Source: [Clostridium] celerecrescens 18A (GTDB lineage Bacteria > Bacillota > Clostridia > Lachnospirales > Lachnospiraceae). From it: a DNA stretch of 64,000 bases. The stretch covers positions 3,224,001 to 3,288,000 of the forward strand of contig NZ_PGET01000001.1 of assembly GCF_002797975.1 (NCBI RefSeq). Reading direction: 5' to 3'. Position 1 is the stretch's first letter. Every line of letters begins with the position of its first letter. Below, one piece after another: positions 16,341-25,619 of this stretch. The notes below the pieces were generated by a model. The model worked only from the letters and a program-made list of their open reading frames with translations, was not told the origin of the DNA and did no database searches. The position numbers and the translations under genes are program-made.

Positions 16341-17446
16341 AACCGAAACAAATAAAGGACCATACAGGAATTCTTTCTTCCATTTTTGCCATTGTGCTTG
16401 GATTGATCGTAGGCCTGATCATTCTGTTCCTTTGCAATCCGAAGCAGGCTCTTCCTGGATTTGCAACGATTTTATCAGGAGCATTTACTCATGGAGCCAA
16501 GGGCGTTGGACAGGTGTTTTATTATGCAACTCCTATTATCCTCACCGGACTTTCTGTGGGGTTTGCCTTCAAGACAGGGCTTTTCAACATCGGGACTCCC
16601 GGTCAGTTTATCATGGGGGGATTTGGCGCTGTCTATGTGGGAATCCTCTGGACATCCTTAGGGCCGGCTCACTGGATCGTCGCTCTTCTTGCCAGCGTCA
16701 TCTTAGGCGCTGTGTGGGGCCTTGTACCAGGACTTTTAAAGGCTTATTTTAATGTAAATGAAGTAATTGCTTCTATTATGATGAACTACATCGGCATGTA
16801 TCTGGTTAACTGGATCGTGAAAAGTTATAAACCCTTATTTAATAACCTGCGAAATGAATCCCGGAATGTGGCAGCAACAGCCAACATTCCAAAGATGGGA
16901 CTTGATAAGATATTCCCGGGTTCCAGTGTTAACGGCGGAATCCTCATTGCAATCCTTACGGTGATTGTGATCTGGCTCCTTCTTAACAAGACAACCTTTG
17001 GTTATGAATTAAAGGCTGTGGGCTTTAACCGGGATGCCAGTAAATATGCTGGTATTAATGAAAAAAAGAGCATTATTTTATCTATGGTAATCGCAGGAGC
17101 CATTGCAGGACTTGCAGGCGGGCTCTTGTATCTGGCAGGTACCGGAAAGCACATTGAAATCAAGGATGTGCTGGCATCGGAAGGCTTTACCGGCATTTCC
17201 GTTGCACTGCTGGGCTTAAGCAACCCCATCGGAGTTCTCTTCTCCGGCATCTTTATCGCTTACCTGACAGCCGGAGGATTTTACTTACAGCTGTTTGAAT
17301 TTTCAACGGAAATCATTGATATCATCGTTGCAGTTATCATTTATTTCAGCGCCTTTGCCCTTATGGTAAAGATTATTCTTGCTAAAATTCATAGGCAGAA
17401 AAGCGAAAAAGCAGAAGCAGCTAAGGAAGGAGGAACGAAATCATGA
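16337..17446 (+). CDS. Nucleoside ABC transporter permease 1 (BranchedAA/RbsC-like)
   Basis: 369 residues with about nine to ten membrane helices, in the position and size of YufP/NupP. Landmarks are GLSVGFAFKTGLFNIGTPGQFIMGG, whose FNIG.PGQ pattern is typical of this family, and the EAA-like cytoplasmic loop (YELKAVGFNRDASKYAGIN) that contacts the ATPase. The C-terminus is basic and hydrophilic (AKIHRQKSEKAEAAKEGG). Its start overlaps the ATPase stop (ATGA) and its stop overlaps the next permease start, so the three genes are translationally coupled. Confidence 0.92.
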   Translation: MKPKQIKDHTGILSSIFAIVLGLIVGLIILFLCNPKQALPGFATILSGAFTHGAKGVGQVFYYATPIILTGLSVGFAFKTGLFNIGTPGQFIMGGFGAVYVGILWTSLGPAHWIVALLASVILGAVWGLVPGLLKAYFNVNEVIASIMMNYIGMYLVNWIVKSYKPLFNNLRNESRNVAATANIPKMGLDKIFPGSSVNGGILIAILTVIVIWLLLNKTTFGYELKAVGFNRDASKYAGINEKKSIILSMVIAGAIAGLAGGLLYLAGTGKHIEIKDVLASEGFTGISVALLGLSNPIGVLFSGIFIAYLTAGGFYLQLFEFSTEIIDIIVAVIIYFSAFALMVKIILAKIHRQKSEKAEAAKEGGTKS

Positions 17447-18396
17447 GCGTAATTTATTTCATTTTTCAGCAGACCATGTATTTCATGATTCCTCTCATGA
17501 TCGTAGCTTTGGGAGCCATGTTCTCTGAGCGAAGCGGAATCATCAACATTGCTTTGGAAGGAATCATGACCATGGGAGCCTTTACCGGAATCCTGTTCAT
17601 TCATTTTACAGGCGGCACCATGAATGGACAGCTCCAGCTCATCATTGCGGTCTTAATCTCCATGGCAACCGGTATGGTATTTTCCCTGTTCCACGCCTAC
17701 GCTTCCATTAACATGAAGTCCAATCAGGTAATCAGCGGTACTGCATTAAACATGTTCGCCCCCGCATTTGCCATCTTCGTGGCCCGTGTTATTCAGGGAG
17801 TACAGCAGGTTCAGTTTAACAACACCTTCCGCATTTCATCCGTTCCGTTATTGGGAAAGATACCGTTTTTTGGTCCTCTCCTGTTCCAGAACGCTTATAT
17901 TACCACTTATATAGGCATTGCAATCTTTTTGCTTTCAACCATTGTTCTTTATAAAACCCGGTTTGGTTTAAGGCTCCGGTCCTGCGGCGAGCATCCCCAG
18001 GCGGCTGATTCCGCCGGAATTAACGTATATCGGATGCAGTATGCAGGTGTTATGATCTCCGGCGCCCTTGGCGGACTTGGCGGACTGGTCTTTGTAGTTC
18101 CCACCTCCACCAATTTTAACGCAGACGTAGCCGGATACGGTTTCCTGGCTCTGGCTGTATTGATCTTCGGCCAGTGGAAGCCGGTCAATATCATGTTTGC
18201 CTCCCTTTTCTTCGGGCTCATGAAGGCTATCGCATCAGCCTATTCCGGAATCCCATTCTTAAGCGCAATGGGCATTCCAAGTTACTTCTATAAGATGATA
18301 CCTTATATTATCACCTTGATCGTGCTGATCTTCACTTCCAGAAACTCTCAGGCTCCTAAGGCAGAGGGTATTCCTTATGATAAAGGTCAGAGATAG
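17443..18396 (+). CDS. Nucleoside ABC transporter permease 2
   Basis: 317 residues with about nine membrane helices, corresponding to YufQ/NupQ. It has the family pattern FSERSGIINIALEGIMTMGAF near the N-terminus and the cytoplasmic coupling loop FGLRLRSCGEHPQAADSAGINVYRMQY, recognisable by G.RLR..GE.P.AA...GI. AAGGAGGAACG lies just before the ATG, inside the end of the previous gene. With permease 1 it forms the heterodimeric channel of the importer. It is the last gene of the locus, followed by a strong palindromic terminator. Confidence 0.92.
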   Translation: MSVIYFIFQQTMYFMIPLMIVALGAMFSERSGIINIALEGIMTMGAFTGILFIHFTGGTMNGQLQLIIAVLISMATGMVFSLFHAYASINMKSNQVISGTALNMFAPAFAIFVARVIQGVQQVQFNNTFRISSVPLLGKIPFFGPLLFQNAYITTYIGIAIFLLSTIVLYKTRFGLRLRSCGEHPQAADSAGINVYRMQYAGVMISGALGGLGGLVFVVPTSTNFNADVAGYGFLALAVLIFGQWKPVNIMFASLFFGLMKAIASAYSGIPFLSAMGIPSYFYKMIPYIITLIVLIFTSRNSQAPKAEGIPYDKGQR

Positions 18397-18433
18397 AAGG
18401 CAGGGTTCAAAGGCAGAGATAAGAGACTGAGTT

Positions 18434-18477
18434 AAAAAGATGGAGAAAGAGGCATATGCCTCTTTCTCCATCTTTTT
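18434..18477. terminator. Bidirectional terminator between the nucleoside operon and glyS
   Basis: A perfect 44-bp palindrome starting AAAAAGATGG and ending CCATCTTTTT, centred at 18455/18456. It has A/T tails on both sides, so it can stop transcription from both convergent units. Confidence 0.93.
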
Positions 18478-18521
18478 ATTAATTATTTGAACTGATGCCT
18501 GTTAAATAAACAGGATCATGT

Positions 18522-19910
18522 TTAGAAACGGAACTTATCCTCAAAGTAGCTCTTCAGCTCTGCAATGGGAACTCTTACCTGTTCCATAGTATCACGGTCA
18601 CGGACGGTTACGGCGAAATCTTCCTCTGAATCGAAATCATAAGTAACGCAGAATGGAGTACCGATCTCATCCTGTCTTCTATAACGCTTTCCGATGTTGC
18701 CTCTGTCATCGAATTCACAGTTATAATATTTGCAAAGCTCTTCATATACCTTTTCAGCGCCTTCATTCAGCTTCTTGGAAAGAGGAAGAACACCGATCTT
18801 AACAGGAGCTATGGCAGGGTGGAAATGAAGTACTGTACGTACATCTCCTTCTGCAATCTCTTCTTCATCGTATGCAGCACAAAGGAATGCAAGGGTCACA
18901 CGGTCAGCTCCTAAAGAAGGCTCTACTACATAGGGGATGTACCGTTCTTTCTTTTCGTCGTCAAAATATGTCATATCCTGTCCGGACGTGTTCTGGTGCT
19001 GGTTTAAGTCGTAATCGGTCCTGTCTGCGATTCCCCATAACTCGCCCCATCCGAACGGGAACAGGAATTCAATGTCAGAGGTTGCCTTGCTGTAGAAAGA
19101 AAGTTCTTCCTTCTCATGATCCCTTACACGCATCTCGTCTTCTTTGATTCCCAGGGTCTGCAGCCAGTTGATGCAGAATTCTTTCCAGTATGCGAACCAT
19201 TCCAGATCTGTATCCGGTTCACAGAAAAACTCCAGCTCCATCTGCTCAAATTCTCTGGTACGGAAAGTGAAGTTTCCTGGAGTGATCTCGTTACGGAAGG
19301 ATTTACCTACCTGTCCGATACCAAATGGTATTTTTTTGCGGGATGTTCTCTGTACGTTTTTGAAGTTTACGAAAATACCCTGGGCTGTTTCTGGTCTTAA
19401 GTATACGGTATTTTTGGCATCTTCGGTTACTCCCTGGAAGGTCTTGAACATCAGGTTAAACTGACGGATATCTGTGAAATCATGCTTACCGCAGCTTGGG
19501 CAGCAGATGTTCTTCTCATCAATATAGCTCTTCATCTCTTCCTGGGACCAGGCATCAACAGAGCCTTCAATGGTGATATTGTTCTCAGCCATATAATCTT
19601 CAATCAGTTTATCTGCACGGAAACGCTCCTTACATGCCTTGCAGTCCATCAGTGGGTCGGAAAAACCGCCTAAATGTCCGGAAGCAACCCAGGTCTGGGA
19701 GTTCATCAGGATGGCACAGTCTACGCCTACGTTATATGGGCTTTCCTGAATAAATTTCTGCCACCATGCTTTTTTTACATTGTTTTTAAGTTCTACACCT
19801 AAGTTGCCGTAATCCCAGGTATTTGCAAGGCCGCCGTAAATTTCGGAGCCAGGATATACAAATCCTCTTGATTTTGCTAGTCCCACAATCTTTTCCATTG
19901 TCTTTTCCAT
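18522..19910 (-). CDS. glyS: Glycyl-tRNA synthetase (alpha2 type)
   Basis: 462 residues, class II aminoacyl-tRNA synthetase of the single-subunit eukaryotic/archaeal/Firmicute type, charging tRNA-Gly in the cytoplasm. The N-terminus ([23 protein letters not shown]) is the glycine-enzyme signature. A four-cysteine insertion is visible (CKACKERF and [10 protein letters not shown]), probably binding zinc. Class II motif 2 is [25 protein letters not shown] and motif 3 is [10 protein letters not shown]; the anticodon-binding domain is C-terminal ([10 protein letters not shown] onward). AGAGG lies 8 nt before the ATG. A lipoprotein gene ends 14 nt upstream on the same strand. No T-box is seen upstream of it in this window. 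Confidence 0.97.
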   Translation of the reverse strand: MEKTMEKIVGLAKSRGFVYPGSEIYGGLANTWDYGNLGVELKNNVKKAWWQKFIQESPYNVGVDCAILMNSQTWVASGHLGGFSDPLMDCKACKERFRADKLIEDYMAENNITIEGSVDAWSQEEMKSYIDEKNICCPSCGKHDFTDIRQFNLMFKTFQGVTEDAKNTVYLRPETAQGIFVNFKNVQRTSRKKIPFGIGQVGKSFRNEITPGNFTFRTREFEQMELEFFCEPDTDLEWFAYWKEFCINWLQTLGIKEDEMRVRDHEKEELSFYSKATSDIEFLFPFGWGELWGIADRTDYDLNQHQNTSGQDMTYFDDEKKERYIPYVVEPSLGADRVTLAFLCAAYDEEEIAEGDVRTVLHFHPAIAPVKIGVLPLSKKLNEGAEKVYEELCKYYNCEFDDRGNIGKRYRRQDEIGTPFCVTYDFDSEEDFAVTVRDRDTMEQVRVPIAELKSYFEDKFRF

Positions 19911-19924
19911 GATCTTAACCTCTC

Positions 19925-20554
19925 TTATTTAAAAATGATGTAATTTTTCCCTTGTGCTGTCTGAACGGTATAGCGATCTTTTATAACTGCATTCTTGGAA
20001 ACAAATAAAAGCCTTCCCTGGGTTTGTATTGTTACCGGTTGGGGTGTCTCCACGACGATGGCAAAGCTATCCCCTTTGTTGGACAAAGCTTTTTTTTCTG
20101 CCGGTTTTCCATCAGAGGCTTTTACAAATGCCACCCCTTCTGATTCACTCTGCTCCAGGACATCGGACAAACGGGTCACTGTAATGGAATCTACCTGGTT
20201 TTCTTTGTCCTCATACTGGGATGCAAAGCCTGCTAAGTCACTTCCAGATGCATAGTGGAAAACCATTTTGGCATTACCGTTTTCCATGGTACAGGAATCA
20301 AGGGTTACCGCTCCTTGGCCATGGGACTCGTTATATCCGGAAACAGCTTCTTCCAGATAGGCTTTCAATTCTTCTGCATGATAATAATCCTGTTCCGCAT
20401 AGGTTTCCACCGTGGCGGTCTGAAGGGTTCCTTCTTCTGTTACATAAATTCTGCTGCTCTCCGTATTCAAGGTGCCGCCGCCGCTCCTGCCTAAGCAGCC
20501 TGTCAGCATTCCGGCGGCTAGAATGGCAGCCAGAAAGGCTTTCTTTTTTTTCAT
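19925..20554 (-). CDS. Lipoprotein of unknown function
   Basis: 209 residues with a clear lipoprotein signal ([20 protein letters not shown]; Cys20 in lipobox LTGC). GGAGGG lies 7 nt before the ATG. The mature part starts with a Gly/Ser-rich linker and then an alpha/beta segment containing [19 protein letters not shown], a [12 protein letters not shown] segment and a C-terminal beta-rich part ending [13 protein letters not shown] do not recognise a family. It is anchored at the outer face of the membrane and lies between recO and glyS on the same strand, 14 nt before the glyS start, so the two are probably cotranscribed. Confidence 0.8.
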   Translation of the reverse strand: MKKKKAFLAAILAAGMLTGCLGRSGGGTLNTESSRIYVTEEGTLQTATVETYAEQDYYHAEELKAYLEEAVSGYNESHGQGAVTLDSCTMENGNAKMVFHYASGSDLAGFASQYEDKENQVDSITVTRLSDVLEQSESEGVAFVKASDGKPAEKKALSNKGDSFAIVVETPQPVTIQTQGRLLFVSKNAVIKDRYTVQTAQGKNYIIFK

Positions 20555-20684
20555 CCATTTCCCTCCTGCATTGAATTCTTTGTTACGCGGATTCGGGTGG
20601 TGGTTATGAAACTGAAGTGTTGGTTTGAATTGGTGTTGTGTTGGGTGTAATAGTGCGGACCGTGAGGATATAGTGCAGCACGTT

Positions 20685-20826
20685 AGTCCGCAGGGCAGCC
20701 CGTGAAGCCGCAGGCTTCACGGGCTCACGGGCGTTCGCCCTATGAATCAGGGCACGAGAAAATTTTCTTATGTGCAAGCACAACGAAAATTTTCTCGTGC
20801 CCTGATTCGCACTGCTCATAGCATTC
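20685..20826 (-). ncRNA. 142-nt structured element, copy 1 (three-way junction with conserved loop)
   Basis: Starts 27 nt after the recO stop on the minus strand. It holds a perfect 11-bp hairpin (20699-20709 with 20713-20723) and a perfect 24-bp hairpin (20744-20767 with 20785-20808) capped by the 17-nt loop TTATGTGCAAGCACAAC. An outer stem pairs GCAGGGC (20690-20696) with GCACTGC (20809-20815), 6 of 7 positions. A second copy of identical total length is at 25472-25613, with different stem sequences, the same pairings and a nearly identical loop. It may be an RNA, a 3'-UTR element or a non-autonomous mobile repeat. The strand is assigned from the flanking genes. Confidence 0.7.
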
Positions 20827-20852
20827 TTGAACATTATACCAAACCCCACCTG

Positions 20853-21500
20853 TCATTTCAATACTTTCCATCCAGTCATAGTGTGTAAAATATTCAGCGA
20901 GTGAAATTCCTTGTCCACATAGCGCTTCTTATTGATCTCCACACAGCGGACGAATTCCTCCAGCACCGGATCCGTCAAAGTAAAGGTGTATAGGTGCTCT
21001 GCCGGAGAGGCGATTACATATTCCCATGCATAGCTTGCCGAATCACTGACAGAGCAGGGAGGGGTCTCTGTGTATTCTCCGTTTAACACCATTGCTTTCA
21101 GTTCAAAAATCCTCTGTACCAGCTCATTTTTCAGAGCTGGTTTTAAAAGCGCCCGGATCGACTGGTATAGTAGCTTTAAAACACCTGTTCCGTCCATATT
21201 CTCCCTGGCGTAATAATCGGCCAGTTCCAGAAAATAGGATCCATAGCAGGTTCCTTCCACATCCAGGGATAATGCTTCAAAATAATTGGTGATCTCCGCC
21301 GACCGAAGAGTATAGGAATCCCTGCCCTCATATAAGGAAAACTGCCCGAAGGCAAAGGGGCGGCTTACCGCCATGAATGGACTCCCCGGTCTTCTTGCCC
21401 CTCTGGCAAATGCGGTGATCTTTCCTCTTTCCCTGGTGAGTATCACAAGGCGCTTATCCATTTCTCCGACCGGGGTCACTTTTATTACCATCCCCGTCAT
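20853..21500 (-). CDS. recO: DNA repair protein RecO
   Basis: 215 residues from the ATG at 21500, which has GAGGGAAG 8 nt upstream; an in-frame TTG at 21518 is less likely. The N-terminal OB fold is recognisable (GMVIKVTPVGEMDKRLVILTRERGKITAFARGARRPGS; the pattern GxV....P.GE.D.....T...G......GARR.S is standard). The helical C-terminal part contains YYARENMDGTGVLKLLYQSIRAL. RecO loads RecA with RecF and RecR in recombinational repair. The four-cysteine zinc motif often found in RecO is not evident here: a single Cys lies in the TPPCSVSDS region. It follows era by 33 nt, the common era-recO order, and the 142-nt element lies just downstream. Confidence 0.9.
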   Translation of the reverse strand: MTGMVIKVTPVGEMDKRLVILTRERGKITAFARGARRPGSPFMAVSRPFAFGQFSLYEGRDSYTLRSAEITNYFEALSLDVEGTCYGSYFLELADYYARENMDGTGVLKLLYQSIRALLKPALKNELVQRIFELKAMVLNGEYTETPPCSVSDSASYAWEYVIASPAEHLYTFTLTDPVLEEFVRCVEINKKRYVDKEFHSLNILHTMTGWKVLK

Positions 21501-21533
21501 GGTTTCAACTTCCCTCAATTCCTACCACCACTT

Positions 21534-22439
21534 TTAAATGTCTTTTTCATTATATCCATAATTTTTCATATACAGCTCGCTGTCCCGCCATTCTTTCCGG
21601 ACCTTGACCCAAAGCTGTAGATTTACCTTTGTATCCATCAGAGCTTCTATTTCCCTGCGGGCTGAGCTTCCGATCTTTTTCAGCATGGAACCGCCTTTTC
21701 CAATGATGATCCCCTTGTGGGATTCCCGCTCACAGATAATTTCGGCTTCAATATCCATGATGCCGTTATCCCGCTCCTTCATCTTCTCAATCGTGACCGC
21801 GATCCCGTGAGGTATCTCATCATTTAAAAGACGAAGGGCTTTTTCCCTGATAAGCTCCGCTGAAATCTGACGCATGGGCTGATCTGTTACCGTATCCTCG
21901 TCGTAATACTGAGGCCCCTTTGGAAGATATTTATAGATGAGTTCCAGCATCAGGTCCGTATTTTTGTCCTTTAGAGCGGAAACAGGCACGATCTCAGCAA
22001 ACTGGCAGACATCTTTATATGCACTTATAAAGGTTAAGATATCCTCCTGGTTCTTCACTGTGTCAATTTTATTAATAACAAGGATCACAGGAGTTTTTAC
22101 CTGGCTTAACTGCTCCGCGATATGCTGCTCCCCGGCCCCGATGTAGGTAGTCGGTTCTACCAGCCAGAGCACCACATCCACTTCTTTTAAGGTGCGCTCC
22201 GCTACGCTTACCATATATTCGCCCAGCTTGTTTTTTGCTTTATGAATTCCGGGAGTATCAAGGAAGATGATCTGTCCTCTCTCATCCGTATACACGGTCT
22301 GGATGCGGTTTCTGGTTGTCTGGGGCTTATCGGAAGTGATGGCGATCTTCTGGCCGATGAGATGGTTCATCAGGGTGGACTTTCCAACATTGGGACGTCC
22401 GATCAGGGTAACAAAACCTGATTTATAGTTGTTTTCCAT
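21534..22439 (-). CDS. era: GTPase Era
   Basis: 301 residues, full length. The GTPase domain has G1 GRPNVGKS (residues 14-21), the T-rich switch region with KPQTTRNRI, G3 DTPG, G4 NKID and G5 VSALK. The C-terminal KH domain has the RNA-binding loop GKGGSMLKKIG. Era binds the 3' end of 16S rRNA and helps 30S assembly. Its start follows a family 1 repeat that fills the whole gap to the upstream peptidase gene; AAAGGAACCCCC precedes the ATG. Confidence 0.97.
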   Translation of the reverse strand: MENNYKSGFVTLIGRPNVGKSTLMNHLIGQKIAITSDKPQTTRNRIQTVYTDERGQIIFLDTPGIHKAKNKLGEYMVSVAERTLKEVDVVLWLVEPTTYIGAGEQHIAEQLSQVKTPVILVINKIDTVKNQEDILTFISAYKDVCQFAEIVPVSALKDKNTDLMLELIYKYLPKGPQYYDEDTVTDQPMRQISAELIREKALRLLNDEIPHGIAVTIEKMKERDNGIMDIEAEIICERESHKGIIIGKGGSMLKKIGSSARREIEALMDTKVNLQLWVKVRKEWRDSELYMKNYGYNEKDI

Positions 22440-22454
22440 ATAGGGGGTTCCTTT

Positions 22455-22505
22455 CCTCTTTCGTGTCCACGTTTTTTGGACATTAAGGTATGCCTGTAAG
22501 GCTTT
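22455..22505 (-). repeat. Family 1 twin-hairpin repeat upstream of era
   Basis: One copy in sense orientation. Hairpin 1 is GCCTTACAGGC and hairpin 2 is GTCCAAAAAACGTGGAC, followed by GAAAGAGGAAAGG. Both arms of hairpin 2 differ from the GCCC/GGGC form at other loci but still pair. Confidence 0.8.
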
Positions 22506-22508
22506 GTA

Positions 22509-25433
22509 TTATGAGTGGAACAGGTTCTTGGTTTCTACAAACAGATCCTTATCCGCTTCGATTTTTTCTTCATTTCCAATGACGCAAAGACTTCCTGTAT
22601 TTAAAACGGCGTTTACTAGAGGCGCCAGTTTGCGGATATCTTCCTGAGTGGCAGTTAATACTTCTTCCCGCTCCTTTTCCATCATCTCCCGGTCAACTCC
22701 GGATAAATAGGCGGAAAGGCCGCGGTTTCCTCTGGTAGACGGAGGGTACGGCACATCCATATCGCTGATGGTGCCGATGACATATTTTGTCATATCACGG
22801 TCCGTTGCCTGGAAGCTCTCTAAATAATCTACGACTCCGTCATAGATCCGATTTGATTCTCTTACGTTTGGATCCCGGTAGGAAGTAAAGTAACCTTCTC
22901 CTGAACGGCCAAATCCGCTCATGCAGCCATAGGCTCCTCCTTTGACTCTTAAATTGATCCAAAGGTAATCATAGCTTAAAATGACTTTCAATATTTTAAG
23001 AGCGCCGGTATATTCCTGGCCGCTGCCTGCAAAGGTACCGCATCTGGCCACATAATTGACCTGGGAAGCCGTGCTGAAGCCTTCGTTTCTGTTTCCAGGT
23101 GAAAAAGCAAAGGGATAGCGGGTTCCTTCTCCTTCTGGCAGCAGATCTGTGAGCTTTTTAAGAGCATCAGGGAGTAAATTATACCCTTCTTCATCTGCCG
23201 TATAGCTGACCAGCATGTTTTTGGAGGTGAATAGCTTTACCATGACCGCTTTTAAGCGGGCAATGATCTCCTTCTTGCGGGTAGGATATTCCTTTTCCAG
23301 ATTCTCTAAAAATTCATAGTACCCGATTCCGCCGGTCAGATCATTAAATGAAGAGGTGGCGGAAAAGTAAGAAGTAGCCCTGGCTACGGCTGCTGAATGG
23401 CAGGAACCCTCCAGCTTCATTCTGGCTCTTGACCTGGTTTCGCTGATGACTTCGCCTACCCGCTTTTCATCATCTAAAATAGAACGGGTCAGGATCTCGC
23501 CAAGAATAGAGAAGCCAAAATCAAGCTTCTCATAAAGCACCCTGGCACTTGCCATAAAGAAACCTTTAAATTCCCCATTATTTTTTAAATCAGGATAAGA
23601 GGATACGCTAAAACTGACACCGCCGCTGTTTAAATGGATCTCACTGGTTAAGTCCCCATAGGAGAAGTTTTCTGTATTTACATAGCCAAGCAGGGATTTT
23701 AAAAATCCAACATAGGGCAGATCCTCAACAGGAACTGCGGAAGTATCAAACAGAACCTTTAAATATCCGATTCCGGAAGTAAACATCTCATGATGGATCA
23801 CCTTGACGCCATGGGCTGATTTTTCTTCCCATATGATCTCCTCTGCCTCCTTGGTTATATCTTCTCTCGAAAGCATGGGAATCATTTCCAGCATCTCCTG
23901 GGGAGAAGGGTTTTCCTGGTATTCTTTTAAAGCACGGGTCTGTTCTGCCAGCTCCCGAAGTTCTTCTTCTGAAAGGGAGGCTTTGTATGCGGCCAGCTTC
24001 TTCGCTTCCTTCTCATCTTCCATTGCCGTTAAGTTCTTTTTGGGACTTACGGTTAAGACGGCCTCAAAAGGATTGTCCAGAAGGTATTCTCTGATGAGCT
24101 GTTCAAAATATCCGTCATCTACCACTTTTTTCAGATAATCAAAGGTATCCTGGTATTCTAAGTGCATCATCGGATCTCCGTCATAGAGCCAGCTGTCCAT
24201 GCATTGAAGACCATACATCAGGCCCTTTGGTGCCGAACCGTAATCCGCTTCCCGGTAACGGAATTCGTAGTAGTTCATTCCTGCTTTCAGGCTCTTCCTG
24301 TTGATGCCTTCATCTGCAAGCCTTCTTAAAGTTCCTTTTACAACGGCGAGAAATTCTCCTCTCTGCTCCTTGTTTGCATTTTTTGCAATGATGGTAAAGT
24401 AGGGCTGAAGAATGCCGCTGTCATATCCTCCTAAAATGTCCTGGCCGATCCCGGCATCAATTAGAGCCTGCTTTAAGGGTGCGCCCGGCGCATCCAAAAG
24501 GGTGTATTCCAGAATCTGGAATGCAATATAAAGCCTGGGATCCAAGTCTGTTCCCACGGCTGTACTGATGGAAAGATAGGTGGCATTTTCTTCAGACTCT
24601 CCTTCGGTAATGGAATAAAACGTCTCTCCCTCCACCGGATTTGAGAATGGTTTTTGTCTTGGGATACTGGAATCGATGGTTATTTCGTCGTAATAGCTTA
24701 AGTATTCTTTATCAAGCCAATCGAGTTTTTCTTCCATGTTCATATCCCCATAGAGATAAATATAGCTGTTGGAGGGATGATAGTATCTCTTATGAAAGGC
24801 TAGAAAATCTTCATAGGTCAGATCCGTAATAAAGGCAGGATCTCCGCCAGATTCCTGGCCGTAGCAGTTATCCGGGAAAAGAGTTTTCCTGGTGTAGCGG
24901 TCCAGTACTTCTTCCGGGGAAGAAAATGCTCCCTTCATTTCGTTATATACTACTCCATTGTATATCAGATCTGATTCCGGGCTTTCCAGTTCATAATGCC
25001 AGCCTTCCTGCATGAAAATCTTTGGCTCTCTGTAGATATTGGGATGCAGTACGGCATCCAGGTACACGTTCATCAAATTCTGGAAATCCTTGTCGTTGCA
25101 GCTGGCTACCGGGTATACTGTTTTATCCGGGTAGGTCATTGCATTTAGGAAGGTGTTAAGGGAACCCTTTACCAGTTCAACAAACGGGTCTTTCACTGGA
25201 AATTTGTCTGATCCGCAGAGCACGCTGTGCTCCAGGATGTGGGCAACACCGGTGCTGTCTGACGGAGGGGTACGGAATCCAATGGAAAATACTTTGTTCT
25301 CATCATCACAGGATACGAGAAACAGCCTGGCTCCGCTTTTTTTATGGCGGAGTACGCAACCGGATGCTTTGATCTCTTTTATTTCCTTTTCTTCTACAAC
25401 CTCATAGGCTGCAAGGTTTTTAAACTGATTCAT
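22509..25433 (-). CDS. M16C zinc metalloprotease (presequence protease / insulinase type)
   Basis: 974 residues, the size of PreP/Cym1-type M16C peptidases, which degrade unstructured peptides inside a closed chamber made of two halves. The inverted zinc motif HILEH is at residues 65-69 (His65, Glu68, His69), with the distal Glu expected in the VKGSLNTFLNAMTYPDKTVYPVAS stretch that follows. The second half has the catalytically silent repeat, including the GGAYGCMSGFGRSGEGYFTSYRDPN segment typical of the family. There is no signal peptide, so it acts in the cytoplasm, probably in peptide recycling. AGGAGG precedes the ATG. The 142-nt element, copy 2, lies between it and the upstream YdcF-like gene. 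Confidence 0.93.
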   Translation of the reverse strand: MNQFKNLAAYEVVEEKEIKEIKASGCVLRHKKSGARLFLVSCDDENKVFSIGFRTPPSDSTGVAHILEHSVLCGSDKFPVKDPFVELVKGSLNTFLNAMTYPDKTVYPVASCNDKDFQNLMNVYLDAVLHPNIYREPKIFMQEGWHYELESPESDLIYNGVVYNEMKGAFSSPEEVLDRYTRKTLFPDNCYGQESGGDPAFITDLTYEDFLAFHKRYYHPSNSYIYLYGDMNMEEKLDWLDKEYLSYYDEITIDSSIPRQKPFSNPVEGETFYSITEGESEENATYLSISTAVGTDLDPRLYIAFQILEYTLLDAPGAPLKQALIDAGIGQDILGGYDSGILQPYFTIIAKNANKEQRGEFLAVVKGTLRRLADEGINRKSLKAGMNYYEFRYREADYGSAPKGLMYGLQCMDSWLYDGDPMMHLEYQDTFDYLKKVVDDGYFEQLIREYLLDNPFEAVLTVSPKKNLTAMEDEKEAKKLAAYKASLSEEELRELAEQTRALKEYQENPSPQEMLEMIPMLSREDITKEAEEIIWEEKSAHGVKVIHHEMFTSGIGYLKVLFDTSAVPVEDLPYVGFLKSLLGYVNTENFSYGDLTSEIHLNSGGVSFSVSSYPDLKNNGEFKGFFMASARVLYEKLDFGFSILGEILTRSILDDEKRVGEVISETRSRARMKLEGSCHSAAVARATSYFSATSSFNDLTGGIGYYEFLENLEKEYPTRKKEIIARLKAVMVKLFTSKNMLVSYTADEEGYNLLPDALKKLTDLLPEGEGTRYPFAFSPGNRNEGFSTASQVNYVARCGTFAGSGQEYTGALKILKVILSYDYLWINLRVKGGAYGCMSGFGRSGEGYFTSYRDPNVRESNRIYDGVVDYLESFQATDRDMTKYVIGTISDMDVPYPPSTRGNRGLSAYLSGVDREMMEKEREEVLTATQEDIRKLAPLVNAVLNTGSLCVIGNEEKIEADKDLFVETKNLFHS

Positions 25434-25471
25434 TCTGGGTTTTTTCCTCCTGCATGTTCTTATTATACGTG

Positions 25472-25613
25472 AGTCCGCAGTGCAGCAAGCGAATCAGGAA
25501 GATTCGTTTGCCCACGGGCATCCTCCCTATGAAATAGGCCTTGAAAAGATCTACTTATGTGCAGGCACAACGTAAATCTTCTCCTGTCCTATTTCGCACT
25601 GCTCATTGCATTC
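25472..25613 (-). ncRNA. 142-nt structured element, copy 2
   Basis: Begins 6 nt after the stop of the YdcF-like gene (minus strand). It has the same length as copy 1. Hairpin A pairs GCAAGCGAATC (25485-25495) with GATTCGTTTGC (25501-25511). Hairpin B pairs 25531-25554 with 25572-25595, 19 of 24 positions, around the loop TTATGTGCAGGCACAAC. The outer stem GCAGTGC / GCACTGC (25477-25483 with 25596-25602) is perfect. Stem sequences of A and B differ from copy 1 while pairing is kept; the junction words AGTCCGCAG, CCTATGAA and TTCGCACTGCTCAT are shared. Confidence 0.7.
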
Positions 25614-25619
25614 GTGTAA

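Noticed and set aside
18434..18477. 44-bp perfect palindrome as a novel element
   Set aside because: Its position between convergent genes and the T tracts on both sides fit an ordinary bidirectional terminator.
20604..20849. 81-codon minus-strand frame between recO and the lipoprotein gene
   Set aside because: It runs through the 142-nt structured element with long perfect hairpins, lacks a ribosome site and looks non-protein-like.
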